Assembly: GCF_014649875.1 (NCBI RefSeq)
Contig: NZ_BMTW01000013.1
Coordinates: 1 to 64,000 of the forward strand
Reading direction: 5' to 3'
Length of the DNA stretch: 64,000 nucleotides
From: Streptomyces rubiginosohelvolus
GTDB taxonomy: Bacteria > Actinomycetota > Actinomycetes > Streptomycetales > Streptomycetaceae
Positions 43,638 to 52,717 of this stretch are shown in pieces. The position numbers and the translations under genes were made by a program. Positions within the stretch are counted from its first letter, which is position 1. Each line of letters begins with the position of its first letter. The notes under the pieces were generated by a model. That model searched no databases. It saw only the letters and a program-made list of their open reading frames with translations, and was not told the origin of the DNA.

Positions 43638-45281
43638 ATGTCGCAACCACCGCCGCAGCAGGGCTTCGGCGCTCCGTACGAACCGCAGCCCGGGGTGTAC
43701 GGGGATCCGGGTCAGCCGCACCCCGGTCCGTACGGGCAGCCGCTCCAGCCGTCGTACGGCTATCCGCCGCAGCCGCCCACCGTGCCGTACGGGCGGCCCC
43801 AGCCTCAGCCTCCGACCCCGCCTTCCGGCGGGCGCTCGCGGGGCCGGGTCGCCGGGCTTGTCGCCGCCGTGCTCGCCGGGGTCCTCGTCGTCGGTGCGGG
43901 CGTCTGGTTCGTGGCCGGTGGCGACGGCGGCTCCGACGACAGGAAACCCGTCGCGACGGAGAGCACCGGACCGCAGCAGCCCGGCGGTGAGCCGCGCCCG
44001 AAGATGACGCCCGCCCCGGGCGCCGATGAGCTCAACAAGGGCCGTAAGGAGGGTGAGGCGAAGGTCCGCTGGGTCCAGAAGAACGGCGTCGACGTTCCCG
44101 CGGGCGGCGGCGCGGTGCGTGGTCCATGGGTCACGGGTGACATCGTGGCCAAGGCCATGTACCGCACGGTGTCCGGCTATTCCGTCGAGGACGGGACACG
44201 GAGATGGAGCCTGCCCCTGCCGGCCGACTTCTGTGCGGCGCCCACGCTGCCGAGTGCGGACGGGAAGATCGTCCTGGCGCTCAGGGCCGACACCACCGGG
44301 GAAGCGGACTGCGACCGGCTCCAGATGATCGACCTGACCACCGGCAAGGCCGGCTGGACCGCCACGCTCGATCGTTCGGGAAGCATGGACGGGCTGTCGC
44401 ACATCGCCATGGCGGTCAACGGCGACGTGGTGACGGTCGGGCGGCTGACCCGCACCGACGCCTACCGGATCGGTGACGGCAAGCATCTGTGGGACAGGCT
44501 GCCAGGCTCCTGCCAGCCGTACGCCTTCACCAGCGGCGATGTTCCGCTGGCCGCGGTCGACTGCCGGAAGGACCCGGGCGAGGACGGCACGCCCGACCAG
44601 GAAGTGCGGCGCATGGACCCGGCCACGGGCCGGGCGGTGTGGACGTACAAGGTCAAGAAGGGCTGGAGGATCGACCAGTTCTACTCCGTCGACCCGCCGG
44701 TCGTCTCGCTCCGCAAGGACGAGGACACCCCGGAGCCGATGTGGGCGATCGCGTTCCTGAACGCCGACGGCACCTTCCGTGCCCAGCCCGTCCCCGGCAA
44801 GGAGAACTTCGCGGTCCGGTGCGGCAAGGAAGGAGAGAACCTCGACAACTGCATCGGTGTGGCCACCGACGACGACACCTTCTACCTCACCACGGAGCCT
44901 GCCTCTGTGGGCGGGGAGGCGTCGAACGCCGTCGTCGCTTTCGACATGCGCACCGGCAAGATCAAGTGGAAGGTTCCGGCGCCGTACGCGCAGCATCTGT
45001 ATCCGCTCAGGGTCGAGGACGGAAAGGTGCTGCTCTACCTGAGCCCGTCGCTCGCGGGGGACGGCACGCGCGGCGGCGGCATCATGGCACTCGGGCCGCA
45101 GGGCGGCGCACTGCGACCGGTTCTGCGGCACCCGGCGTCGGCCGCTTACGCCGAGAGCGGCATGTTCCTGCCCGCGGTCCGCTATTCCGGCGGGCGCTCC
45201 TTGATCACCAGAACCCTGGTCGGCGCGGACGGCGACGAGGAAGAAATGGACCAGCAGACGATGATCGCCTTCGGTGACTGA
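43638..45281 (+). CDS. Membrane-anchored PQQ-like beta-propeller protein 2 of 4
   Basis: The 547-residue close paralogue of protein 1 keeps the order P/Q/Y/G-rich N-terminus, helix (about 71-93), and propeller repeats (TTGKAGWTA, ATGRAVWTY, RTGKIKWKV). Identical or near-identical stretches include GGRSRGR, LVAAVLAGVLVVGAGVWFVA and KAMYRTVSGYS. Its upstream sequence (CCGTATGTTCGAGGGGAACC) also copies that of protein 1. It follows protein 1 by 46 bp and is probably co-transcribed or driven by its own duplicated promoter. Confidence 0.85.
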   Translation: MSQPPPQQGFGAPYEPQPGVYGDPGQPHPGPYGQPLQPSYGYPPQPPTVPYGRPQPQPPTPPSGGRSRGRVAGLVAAVLAGVLVVGAGVWFVAGGDGGSDDRKPVATESTGPQQPGGEPRPKMTPAPGADELNKGRKEGEAKVRWVQKNGVDVPAGGGAVRGPWVTGDIVAKAMYRTVSGYSVEDGTRRWSLPLPADFCAAPTLPSADGKIVLALRADTTGEADCDRLQMIDLTTGKAGWTATLDRSGSMDGLSHIAMAVNGDVVTVGRLTRTDAYRIGDGKHLWDRLPGSCQPYAFTSGDVPLAAVDCRKDPGEDGTPDQEVRRMDPATGRAVWTYKVKKGWRIDQFYSVDPPVVSLRKDEDTPEPMWAIAFLNADGTFRAQPVPGKENFAVRCGKEGENLDNCIGVATDDDTFYLTTEPASVGGEASNAVVAFDMRTGKIKWKVPAPYAQHLYPLRVEDGKVLLYLSPSLAGDGTRGGGIMALGPQGGALRPVLRHPASAAYAESGMFLPAVRYSGGRSLITRTLVGADGDEEEMDQQTMIAFGD

Positions 45282-45517
45282 CCATCACCTCCGCCAAGGC
45301 GTAACGACGGCATCACAAGCCGGTTCTCCCTTGGGAACAGGGGGTGGCCCGAATCGGTGCCCGACGCCTGGCGGGTGGTACAAAGAAGCCCCGCCCGACT
45401 GTCGTAACACTGCGGAAGCCATGCCCGATTCGCTCCTTTCCGAGGGGGATTGACCCTCTTGGGAATGCGGGGGAGACCGGATCGCGCACCGGGCCGCACG
45501 AAGGGGGACGTGCTGAT

Positions 45518-47386
45518 ATGAGCCAGCCGCCCAGCCAGCAACCGCCGCAGGGAGGCTTCGGGGCTCCGCAGGAGCCGCCGAACGGAGTTCCTCAGCCGCC
45601 CCAGGGCCAGCCGAATCCGGCCGATGCGCCGCAGACGCCGCCGCCCCCGGCCGGCCCGCCGCAGACGCCCCCGCCGGGCACCCCGGCGTACGGCTATCCG
45701 CAGCAGCCCGGCTACGGCTACCCGCAGCAGCCCGGCCAGGCCCCCGGTCCCTACGGTCAGCAGGCCCCCGGCCCGTACGGGCAGCAGCCCGGGCCCTACG
45801 GTCAGCAGGCCCCGGGGCCGTACGGTCAGCAGGCTCCCGGTCCGTACGGGCAGCAGCCCCAGGCCGGTTACGGCTATCCGCAGCAGCAGTACCCCGGCGC
45901 CCCCGCCCCCGGCGGACCGGGCTCCGGCGGCGGGTTCCTCAAGGGGAAGACCGGCATCGTCGTCGCGGCGGCGCTCGCCGTGGTCCTGGCGGCCGGGGTG
46001 GGCACCTGGTTCCTCGTGAGCGACAGCGGGGACGACGACCCGAAGAAGCCCGTCGCCACCGGCAGCAACGACCCCAAGGCCCCCAGCGAGTCGCCGACGG
46101 TCGACGAAGGTGACGGCAGCGGTGACGGGCGCGAGGCCGGCGACGACCTCAACGCCGGGCGCAAGCCGGGCGAGGCCAAGGTCGCCTGGCTCCAGAAGAA
46201 CGACATCGACCTGCCGCGCAACGGTTCCGCCGTCCAGGGCCCCTGGTTCGCCGGCGACGTCGTCGCCAAGGCCATCTACCGGAGCGTGTCCGGCTACTCC
46301 GTCGCCGACGGCAAGCAGAAGTGGAAGCTCGACCTCCCCGCCGACGTGTGCGCCACGCCCAACTCCCCGACCCCCGACGGCAAGATCGTCATCGGGGTGA
46401 AGAACGGCACCACGGACCGCGCCAACTGCTCCGTCCTTCAGATGGTCGACCTCAACACCGGCAAGGCCGGGTGGAAGAAGGAGATCAAGAAGAACGGGAA
46501 CTGGGACTTCCTGTCGGACATCGGCCTCGCGATCAGCGGGGACACCGTCGCCGTCGGGCGCACCGGCAACTCCAACGCCTACCGGGTCAGCGACGGCAAG
46601 GAGCTGTTCGGCACCCCCGAAGGCAACTGCAAGCCCTTCGCCTTCTCCGGCGGCGACAAGCTGATCGCCGCGGTCAGCTGCCGCACCGACGACATCAAGA
46701 ACCCGCAGAACCAGGTCCAGGAGCTGAACCCCGCCACCGGCAAGCCCCGGTGGACGTACCAGCCGCCGCGCGGCTGGGAGGTCAGCAAGGTCTACTCGAC
46801 CACCCCGCTCGTCGTGCGGCTGGAGCACGAGGAGAAGAAGCAGTACACCATCGTCGCGCTCACCGAGAGCGGCAAGCTCCGCTCCCAGCTCGTGCCCGGC
46901 AAGAGTGACAAGCTCACCGCCGACTGCGGCAACAGCTTCGCGATCTTCGGCGAGAAGCTCGAAGGGTGCAGCGGCGTCGCCGCCGACGCCAACACCTTCT
47001 ACATCGCGACCGAGGACGACAGCAGCGGTACCGCCCGGACGAACAAGGTCATCGCCTTCGACCTGAACACCGGGAAGCCCAAGTGGGAGGCGCCGGCCCC
47101 GGCCGAGCGCGTGCTGAAGCCGCTGGGCATGGAGGGCGGCGACGTCCTGCTCTACATGCGGCCGAAGTACGACACCGCCGGCGCCCTCGTGACCCTCCCG
47201 CCGACCGGCGGCACCCCGAAGACGCTGCTTCAGCACCCGTCGGGGGCGGGCCGGGTCGAGAACGGCTTCTTCTCGTCCAAGGTCCTCTACCAGGGCGGCC
47301 GTTCCTTCATCTTCAGCCAGCGCGTGAGCGCGAGCAACGACAAGGAAGAGCTGGAGCAGACGACGATGCTGGTGTTCGAGAAGTGA
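45518..47386 (+). CDS. Membrane-anchored PQQ-like beta-propeller protein 3 of 4
   Basis: The 622-residue paralogue has a longer disordered N-terminus (1-140) with five GPYGQQ repeats at 77-113, a helix at about 146-168 and the propeller (NTGKAGWKKEI, ATGKPRWTY, NTGKPKWEA). The core KAIYRSVSGYSVADGKQKWK aligns with proteins 1 and 2. A 236-bp non-coding stretch precedes it, so it likely has its own promoter. ATG 45518 has AAGGGGGA 10-17 bases upstream. Confidence 0.85.
   Translation: MSQPPSQQPPQGGFGAPQEPPNGVPQPPQGQPNPADAPQTPPPPAGPPQTPPPGTPAYGYPQQPGYGYPQQPGQAPGPYGQQAPGPYGQQPGPYGQQAPGPYGQQAPGPYGQQPQAGYGYPQQQYPGAPAPGGPGSGGGFLKGKTGIVVAAALAVVLAAGVGTWFLVSDSGDDDPKKPVATGSNDPKAPSESPTVDEGDGSGDGREAGDDLNAGRKPGEAKVAWLQKNDIDLPRNGSAVQGPWFAGDVVAKAIYRSVSGYSVADGKQKWKLDLPADVCATPNSPTPDGKIVIGVKNGTTDRANCSVLQMVDLNTGKAGWKKEIKKNGNWDFLSDIGLAISGDTVAVGRTGNSNAYRVSDGKELFGTPEGNCKPFAFSGGDKLIAAVSCRTDDIKNPQNQVQELNPATGKPRWTYQPPRGWEVSKVYSTTPLVVRLEHEEKKQYTIVALTESGKLRSQLVPGKSDKLTADCGNSFAIFGEKLEGCSGVAADANTFYIATEDDSSGTARTNKVIAFDLNTGKPKWEAPAPAERVLKPLGMEGGDVLLYMRPKYDTAGALVTLPPTGGTPKTLLQHPSGAGRVENGFFSSKVLYQGGRSFIFSQRVSASNDKEELEQTTMLVFEK
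45746..45856. repeat. Five in-frame GPYGQQ repeats
   Basis: Five copies of a block encoding GPYGQQ at 7-8 residue spacing lie in the N-terminal tail of propeller protein 3. The DNA copies differ at third positions, so the array is not brand new, but it is a likely slip-strand site. Confidence 0.7.
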
Positions 47387-47471
47387 CGGCCCGCCGCCAC
47401 TCCCGAACGCAGCCGGCCGCTCCCGGCTCCCCGCGCCCCCACACCCACACGTCCCCCGAGGTACGCACGCC

Positions 47472-49418
47472 ATGACCCAGCCGCCGCAGCAGCCGCCCCG
47501 CCCCGACGAGCCGTCGGACACGCCGCCGGGAGCACCGAACACGCCCCCGGCACCGCCCGCCGGTCCGCCCGCCGGTGGGTTCGGCGCGCCGCAGGACCCG
47601 CCGCCCGGGGGCTTCGGCCAGCCGACTCCGCCGCCCGCGGACCCCTTCGGCAAGCAGCCCCAGCAGCCGCCCGCCGCCCCGCCGCAGCCGCCCGCCGCAC
47701 CCCAGCAGCCGCCCGCGGCCCCGCAGGGCGCGCCCGCCGGGGGCTACGGCACCCCGCCGCCCCCGGCGCCGGGCAGCTACCCCACCCCGCCCGCGCCGCA
47801 GCCCAACGGCTACGGCTACCCCCAGGCCCCGCAGCCGGGGTACGGCTACCCGCAGGCACCCGGCCAGCACGGCCAGCCCGGGATGCCGCAGCAGCCGTAC
47901 GGGTACCCGACCCAGCCGATGCAGCCGCAGTACGGGGCTCCGCAGCCGGGCGGCAACGGCGGCAAGAAGTTCTCCACCCAGATGCAGATCATCGTCGCCG
48001 CGGCCGTCGCCGTGGTGCTGATCATCGGCGCCGGGGTCATCTACTCCGCCACCAGCGGTGATGGTGGCAAGGACGAGGCCTCCTCGTCCGGCTCCACCGG
48101 TGGCGAGGGCAAGGGCGGCGAGGGCAGCGGACTGGCCGGCGGCAGCGAGAAGGTGCCCGCCAACACCAAGTCCAAGGTCGCCTTCCAGGTGCCGCAGCCG
48201 GTGGTCAAGGACATCGTGACGGTCGAGGGCTCCTGGCTCACCGACAAGGCGTACGTGAAGTCCGGGATCAACGAGATCAACGGCTACGACCGCGACAAGG
48301 GCACCAAGCTCTGGTCCTTCCCGCTGCCCGGCGAGGTCTGCACCACGTCCCGGCACGTGAGCAAGGACGACAAGACGGCCATCGTCTTCCAGGAGACGAA
48401 GCCGACCAAGGAGAACAAGTACCCGTCGTGCAACCAGGTCGGCGTGATCGACCTGGCCGCCGGGAAGCTCCTGTGGAGCAAGAGCGTCACCTCCGCCACC
48501 GGCGGCGACCGGCCGGTCACCTTCGACGAGGTCACGCTCAGCGGGACCACCGTCGCCGCGGGCGGCACCTCGGGCGGCGCGGCCTTCAAGCTGGCCGACG
48601 GCGCCGAGCTCTGGAAGCCGAAGACCGGCGCGGACGGCTGCTACGACCGCGGCTACGCGGGCGGCGAGGCCCTCGCCGTGGTCCGCAAGTGCGGTACGTA
48701 CGACAGCCCGCAGCTCACCGTGCAGGCGCTGAACCCGACGACCGGCGCACCGCTCTCCTCGTACCAGATGCCCGCCGGTGTCGAGTACGCGCACATCATC
48801 TCCACCAAGCCGCTGGTGGTCGCGGCCGACGTCGGCGACACCGCCGGCGACGGCAGCGGCATCTCCGACTTCTTCTCGATCGACGCGGCGACCGGCAAGC
48901 TGAAGGTCCGTATCCCCGCCGACGCGGAGAAGTACGCGGGCGACTGCGACTCCACCGAAGTCGAGAAGTGCCAGAACATGGCCGTCGGCAACAACCGGCT
49001 CTACCTGCCGACCGAGCGCCACGACGGAACCAGCGAGTACGGCGACACGAACGAGGTCGTCGCCTTCGACCTGGACACCGGCAAGCTCCTCGGCGGCCGG
49101 GCGGACGCGGGCGACCGCCACATCCTGACCCCGCTCCGGATGGACGGCACCAGCATCATCGCCTACAAGGAGGCCCCCTACGACAAGGGCGGCCAGGTCG
49201 TCTCCATCGACGGTGAGACCTTCAAGCAGACCACGCTGATGGAGAACCCGGACGACGAGGCCGTCCGCAAGGCGGAGAAGCGCTTCAGCATCGGCTCGGG
49301 AGCTGAACTCCTCTACTCCGAGGGGCAGCTCTACATGTCCGCCAAGTCGGTCCACAAGCCCAGCACCGTCACCCCCGACGAGAAGGTCTACCTCGTCGTC
49401 GCCTACGGCACCGGCTGA
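47472..49418 (+). CDS. Membrane-anchored PQQ-like beta-propeller protein 4 of 4
   Basis: The 648-residue protein has the longest P/Q/A/G-rich N-terminus (1-165, with PPAAPQQPP and YGYPQAP repeats), a helix at about 172-193, a Gly/Ser/Lys linker and the most diverged propeller (YDRDKGTKLWSF, LAAGKLLWSKS, ATGKLKVRIP, DTGKLLGGRAD). The ATG is 85 bp after protein 3 and a strong terminator follows, so the array ends here. Confidence 0.85.
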   Translation: MTQPPQQPPRPDEPSDTPPGAPNTPPAPPAGPPAGGFGAPQDPPPGGFGQPTPPPADPFGKQPQQPPAAPPQPPAAPQQPPAAPQGAPAGGYGTPPPPAPGSYPTPPAPQPNGYGYPQAPQPGYGYPQAPGQHGQPGMPQQPYGYPTQPMQPQYGAPQPGGNGGKKFSTQMQIIVAAAVAVVLIIGAGVIYSATSGDGGKDEASSSGSTGGEGKGGEGSGLAGGSEKVPANTKSKVAFQVPQPVVKDIVTVEGSWLTDKAYVKSGINEINGYDRDKGTKLWSFPLPGEVCTTSRHVSKDDKTAIVFQETKPTKENKYPSCNQVGVIDLAAGKLLWSKSVTSATGGDRPVTFDEVTLSGTTVAAGGTSGGAAFKLADGAELWKPKTGADGCYDRGYAGGEALAVVRKCGTYDSPQLTVQALNPTTGAPLSSYQMPAGVEYAHIISTKPLVVAADVGDTAGDGSGISDFFSIDAATGKLKVRIPADAEKYAGDCDSTEVEKCQNMAVGNNRLYLPTERHDGTSEYGDTNEVVAFDLDTGKLLGGRADAGDRHILTPLRMDGTSIIAYKEAPYDKGGQVVSIDGETFKQTTLMENPDDEAVRKAEKRFSIGSGAELLYSEGQLYMSAKSVHKPSTVTPDEKVYLVVAYGTG

Positions 49419-49445
49419 TCACCCCGCCCCCTCCGGGCGACAACA

Positions 49446-49479
49446 GGCCCCGCCGGTCGATCTCCTGACCGGCGGGGCC
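49446..49479 (+). terminator. Hairpin terminator after the propeller array
   Basis: A 13-bp perfect stem (49446-49458 with 49467-49479, 8-base loop) starts 27 bases after the last propeller gene and is followed by GATCGTTTT. Confidence 0.9.
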
Positions 49480-49670
49480 GATCGTTTTCCGCCCCACTTG
49501 CGCGTGACGTGATCACCGATCGCAGGTCAACGAAGGCCGAAGGGCCCGGAATTCGGCAATCCCGGGGACTTCTCCCACGTAAGCGCCGCGCCGCGTCGGG
49601 CGAGCGTGTACCTTGCCGGGTCAGGAGTCCGGGGGGCCGGGCGTACAGGGCTTTTGGGGGCTGAGGACCG

Positions 49671-50450
49671 ATGGGCGTGCGGCTCATGGTGGTCGACGAT
49701 CACCGTCTGCTCGCCGAGGCACTCGCCTCGGCGCTGAAACTCCGCGGGCACCGGGTGCTCGCGGCGGCCGCGCCGACCTCCGGCGCCGCGGAACTGGTCG
49801 TCAGCAGGGCCCCGGAGGTCTGTCTGTTCGGTACGGCCTCGCCCGCCGCCCCCGGCGTCTTCGACCCGATCACGCGCATCGGCCAGGAGCGCCCGCAGGT
49901 GGCGGTGGTGGTCCTCGGACCGGTGCCCAGCCCGCGCGGGATCGCCGCGGCGTTCGCCGCCGGAGCCGCGGGGTACGTCCGGCACGACGAGCGCATCGAG
50001 GGCGTCGAGCGGGCCATGCTCAAGGCGCGGGCGGGGGAGAGCGCCATCGCCCCGCAGCTGCTGCGGGGGGCCTTCGCCGAGCTGCTCAACCCGGCGGCCC
50101 AGCCCGACGACGAGGGCCGGCGGCTGCTGCGGATGCTCACCCCGCGCGAGGCCGAGGTGCTGGTGCGGGTCGCCGAGGGCGAGGGCACCCGGCTGATCGC
50201 GGCCGGGATGGACATCGCCCCGAGCACCGCCCGCACCCACGTCCAGCGGGTCCTGATGAAGCTCGGGGTCGGCTCCCGGCTGGAGGCGGCCGCCCTCGCC
50301 GCCCGCACCGGACTGCTGGAGCGCGCCGCGGCGAACGGCGGCGCGCAGCAGGGCCCGTACGCTCCCGGGGGAACACAGCGCGGTACGCAGCAGGGGGACA
50401 CCCCTGGCGGTACGCGACAGGGGCCGTACGTTCCCGGGCAGCGCGGGTGA
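49671..50450 (+). CDS. Orphan NarL/LuxR-type response regulator lacking the phospho-acceptor Asp
   Basis: The 259-residue regulator has a receiver-like domain (1-120) that keeps the acidic pair VVDDHR (Asp9-Asp10) but reads CLFGTASP where the phosphorylated Asp should stand (Gly54). A LuxR-type HTH follows at about 155-210 (LTPREAEVLVRVAEGEGTRL, then APSTARTHVQRVLMKLGV). The tail has QQGPYAPGGTQRG-like repeats. No sensor kinase is adjacent. Activity probably does not depend on ordinary phosphorylation, as for other atypical streptomycete regulators such as WhiI. Confidence 0.88.
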   Translation: MGVRLMVVDDHRLLAEALASALKLRGHRVLAAAAPTSGAAELVVSRAPEVCLFGTASPAAPGVFDPITRIGQERPQVAVVVLGPVPSPRGIAAAFAAGAAGYVRHDERIEGVERAMLKARAGESAIAPQLLRGAFAELLNPAAQPDDEGRRLLRMLTPREAEVLVRVAEGEGTRLIAAGMDIAPSTARTHVQRVLMKLGVGSRLEAAALAARTGLLERAAANGGAQQGPYAPGGTQRGTQQGDTPGGTRQGPYVPGQRG

Positions 50451-50486
50451 CGAACGGCCCCTGAGCGTGGAGTGGGCGGCGGCGGG

Positions 50487-50795
50487 TCAGCCCGTGCCGG
50501 ACCCCGGCTCCCGCTCCGGCTCCGCTTCCGGGGCCGCCGGGGCCTCGGCCGGGCGCAGCTTCATCCAGACCAGGAAGAACAGGCCGAGCGCCAGCATGGC
50601 GAGGCCGGTCCACAGGTTGATGTGGACGCCCTCGGCCTTCTTCAGGTCGGCGTCGGACGGGCTGAGTCCGGCGATGGTGACGATCACTCCGTAGACCACG
50701 AACAGGCCGCCGATGATCCGCCGGATGTCGAAGAGACGGGCCGCGGTCGCGGACTTGCGCTCCAGCTCGGAGACTTCCTTGTGCAGGTCGGACAT
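50487..50795 (-). CDS. Small two-helix membrane protein beside the symporter
   Basis: The 102-residue protein has an N-terminal amphipathic stretch (MSDLHKEVSELERKSATAAR), helices at about 27-45 and 59-80, and an acidic Pro/Ala/Glu tail. It starts 15 bp after the sodium:solute symporter gene and is co-transcribed. It may be an accessory subunit, as small DUF485-like proteins are for other symporters, but no family is certain. Confidence 0.8.
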   Translation of the reverse strand: MSDLHKEVSELERKSATAARLFDIRRIIGGLFVVYGVIVTIAGLSPSDADLKKAEGVHINLWTGLAMLALGLFFLVWMKLRPAEAPAAPEAEPEREPGSGTG

Positions 50796-50810
50796 GGTGA
50801 GTGCCTCCGA

Positions 50811-52481
50811 TCAGAACGAGTAGGGGATGTAGCACGCGGCGGCGAGCACGATCGCGCCCCAGCCGAGCAGCGCCGGCTTGCGGTACCAGGCCCGGTCGGC
50901 CTCGTCCAGCTCCTCGTCGGGGCTCGGCGACTCGGTCCCGTACACCAGACCGGCCAGCTCCGCCTCGGGCTTCGGCGCGGTGAAGAGGGTGACGACGACC
51001 ATGACGACGGCTCCGGCGACGAAGCCGACGATCGCGGAGACGAAGTTGGCGCCCTGGTCGGAGGGGATGTCGATGATCCCGCCCTTGTAGATCCAGAAGT
51101 AGTTGATCATCGCGGCCGCGGTGCCCGCGACCAGGCCCCAGACACCGGACTTCATCGAGGCCCGCTTCCAGAACATGCCGATGATGAAGACGACGAACAT
51201 CGGGACGTTGAAGAACGAGAACAGCGTCTGGAGGTAGCTCATGATGTTCGAGAAGCTGGCGGCGATGAACGCCGTGCCGATCGAGGCCAGCACACCGATC
51301 GCGGTGATCAGCCGGCCGAACCGCAGGTAGTACGTGTCCGGCTTGTCCTTCACCACGTACCGCTGCCAGATGTCGGTGGTGAACACCGTGTTGAACGAGG
51401 ACACGTTGGCCGCCATGCCCGCCATGAACGCGGCGAGCAGACCGGTGACGGCGATGCCGAGCACACCGTTGGGCAGCAGTTCCTGCATCAGCAGGGGTAT
51501 CGCGTCGTTGTAGGTCAGGTCGGAGTCCGGGGTGCCGATCTTGGGCACGATCACGGCGGCGACCAGGCCCGGGATCATCACCGCGAAGACGATGAAGATC
51601 TTCGGGAAGGCGGCGATCAGCGGGGTGCGCTTGGCGGCGGAGAGGTTCTTCGCGGACAGCGCGCGCTGCACCTCGGCGAAGTTCGTCGTCCAGTAGCCGA
51701 AGGACAGCACGAAGCCGAGGCCGAGGATGATCGTCAGCCAGTTGGCGCCCAGCGGGTTGGCGTCACCGATGCCGGTGCCGCCCCAGGCGGTCATGAAGTC
51801 CCCGCCGTGCTGCTTGGTCAGCGAGTCGCTCATGGCGTCCCAGCCGCCGACCCGCTTCAGGCCGAGGACGGTGAGGGGGATCAGCGCGGCGAGGATGACG
51901 AAGAACTGGAGCACCTCGTTGTAGATCGCCGAGGAGAGCCCGCCGATCGTGATGTAGACCAGCACGAACAGGCCCGCGACGACGATCGCGACCCACTGCG
52001 GCCAGCCGAGGAGCGCCTCGACGACGATCGACAGGGCGTAGAGGTTGACGCCCGCGATGAGGATCGCCGCGAAGGCGAAGAGCACGGAGCTCAGCAGGTG
52101 CGCGGACCTGTCGAACCGCTGGAGCAGGAACTCCGGCACGGAGCGCACCTTGGATCGGTAGTAGAACGGCATCATCACCAGGCCGAGGAAGACCATGGCG
52201 GGGATGGCGCCGATCCAGTACCAGTGCACCACCGCGACGCCGTACTGCGCGCCGGTGGCCGCCATGCCGAGGATCTCGGTGGCGCCGAGGTTCGCCGCGA
52301 CGAAGGCGAGCCCGGTCACCCAGGCGGGCAGGGACCGTCCGGAGAGGAAGAAGTCGAGGCTCGTCTTGACGCTGGCACGGGCCATGAAGCCGATGCCGAG
52401 GACGACGACGAAGTAGATCGCCAGGATGGCGTAGTCGAGCCCGTTCGTGGGGAGCCGAAGCCCTTCGGCCAGTGTCTGCAT
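50811..52481 (-). CDS. Sodium:solute symporter (SSS family), probably sugar
   Basis: The 556-residue protein has about fourteen helices and SSS/SglT features: FFLSGRSLPAWVTGLAFVAA with NLGATEILGM, GWPQWVAIVVAGLFVLVYIT and FMAGMAANVSSFNTVFTTDI. It is divergent from galT across a 236-bp region with several inverted repeats. That placement suggests galactose or glucose uptake that feeds the Leloir pathway; specificity is inferred from context only. Confidence 0.9.
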   Translation of the reverse strand: MQTLAEGLRLPTNGLDYAILAIYFVVVLGIGFMARASVKTSLDFFLSGRSLPAWVTGLAFVAANLGATEILGMAATGAQYGVAVVHWYWIGAIPAMVFLGLVMMPFYYRSKVRSVPEFLLQRFDRSAHLLSSVLFAFAAILIAGVNLYALSIVVEALLGWPQWVAIVVAGLFVLVYITIGGLSSAIYNEVLQFFVILAALIPLTVLGLKRVGGWDAMSDSLTKQHGGDFMTAWGGTGIGDANPLGANWLTIILGLGFVLSFGYWTTNFAEVQRALSAKNLSAAKRTPLIAAFPKIFIVFAVMIPGLVAAVIVPKIGTPDSDLTYNDAIPLLMQELLPNGVLGIAVTGLLAAFMAGMAANVSSFNTVFTTDIWQRYVVKDKPDTYYLRFGRLITAIGVLASIGTAFIAASFSNIMSYLQTLFSFFNVPMFVVFIIGMFWKRASMKSGVWGLVAGTAAAMINYFWIYKGGIIDIPSDQGANFVSAIVGFVAGAVVMVVVTLFTAPKPEAELAGLVYGTESPSPDEELDEADRAWYRKPALLGWGAIVLAAACYIPYSF

Positions 52482-52534
52482 GGGGGGTACTCGCTTCGTA
52501 TCGCGAACTTAACCCGACGGAACTTACGCCGTCA

Positions 52535-52661
52535 TGTTCGAGAAATGAACAGTCTCGTTGGGGTTCTTTGTTCGATCGTGATCGAGTGCGGGCGAATGTC
52601 CGGGTATGGGGCCCGTGCAACCGGAGTCGGATCCACCGCACCTCCGGCATTGACGGAGGTG
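52535..52661. promoter_or_regulatory. Operator-like inverted repeats between the symporter and gal operons
   Basis: Three perfect inverted repeats lie in the divergent region: TGTTC/GAACA (52535-52551), TCGATC/GATCGA (52572-52585) and CACCTCCG/CGGAGGTG (52639-52661). The third overlaps TTGACG (52650-52655), a -35-like hexamer. An AT-richer stretch follows to 52693. Sugar-responsive control of both directions is likely, in line with the known galP1 of S. lividans, whose regulator I do not identify here. Confidence 0.45.
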
Positions 52662-52717
52662 TTCGCTTGTGATTTGTTGTGTGCGATTATGTTGGAGGGA
52701 TCTGGTGGAGGACCCTG

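Noticed and set aside
45746..45856. Short regular repeats as a CRISPR array
   Set aside because: The repeats are in frame, encode GPYGQQ, and have no unique spacers.
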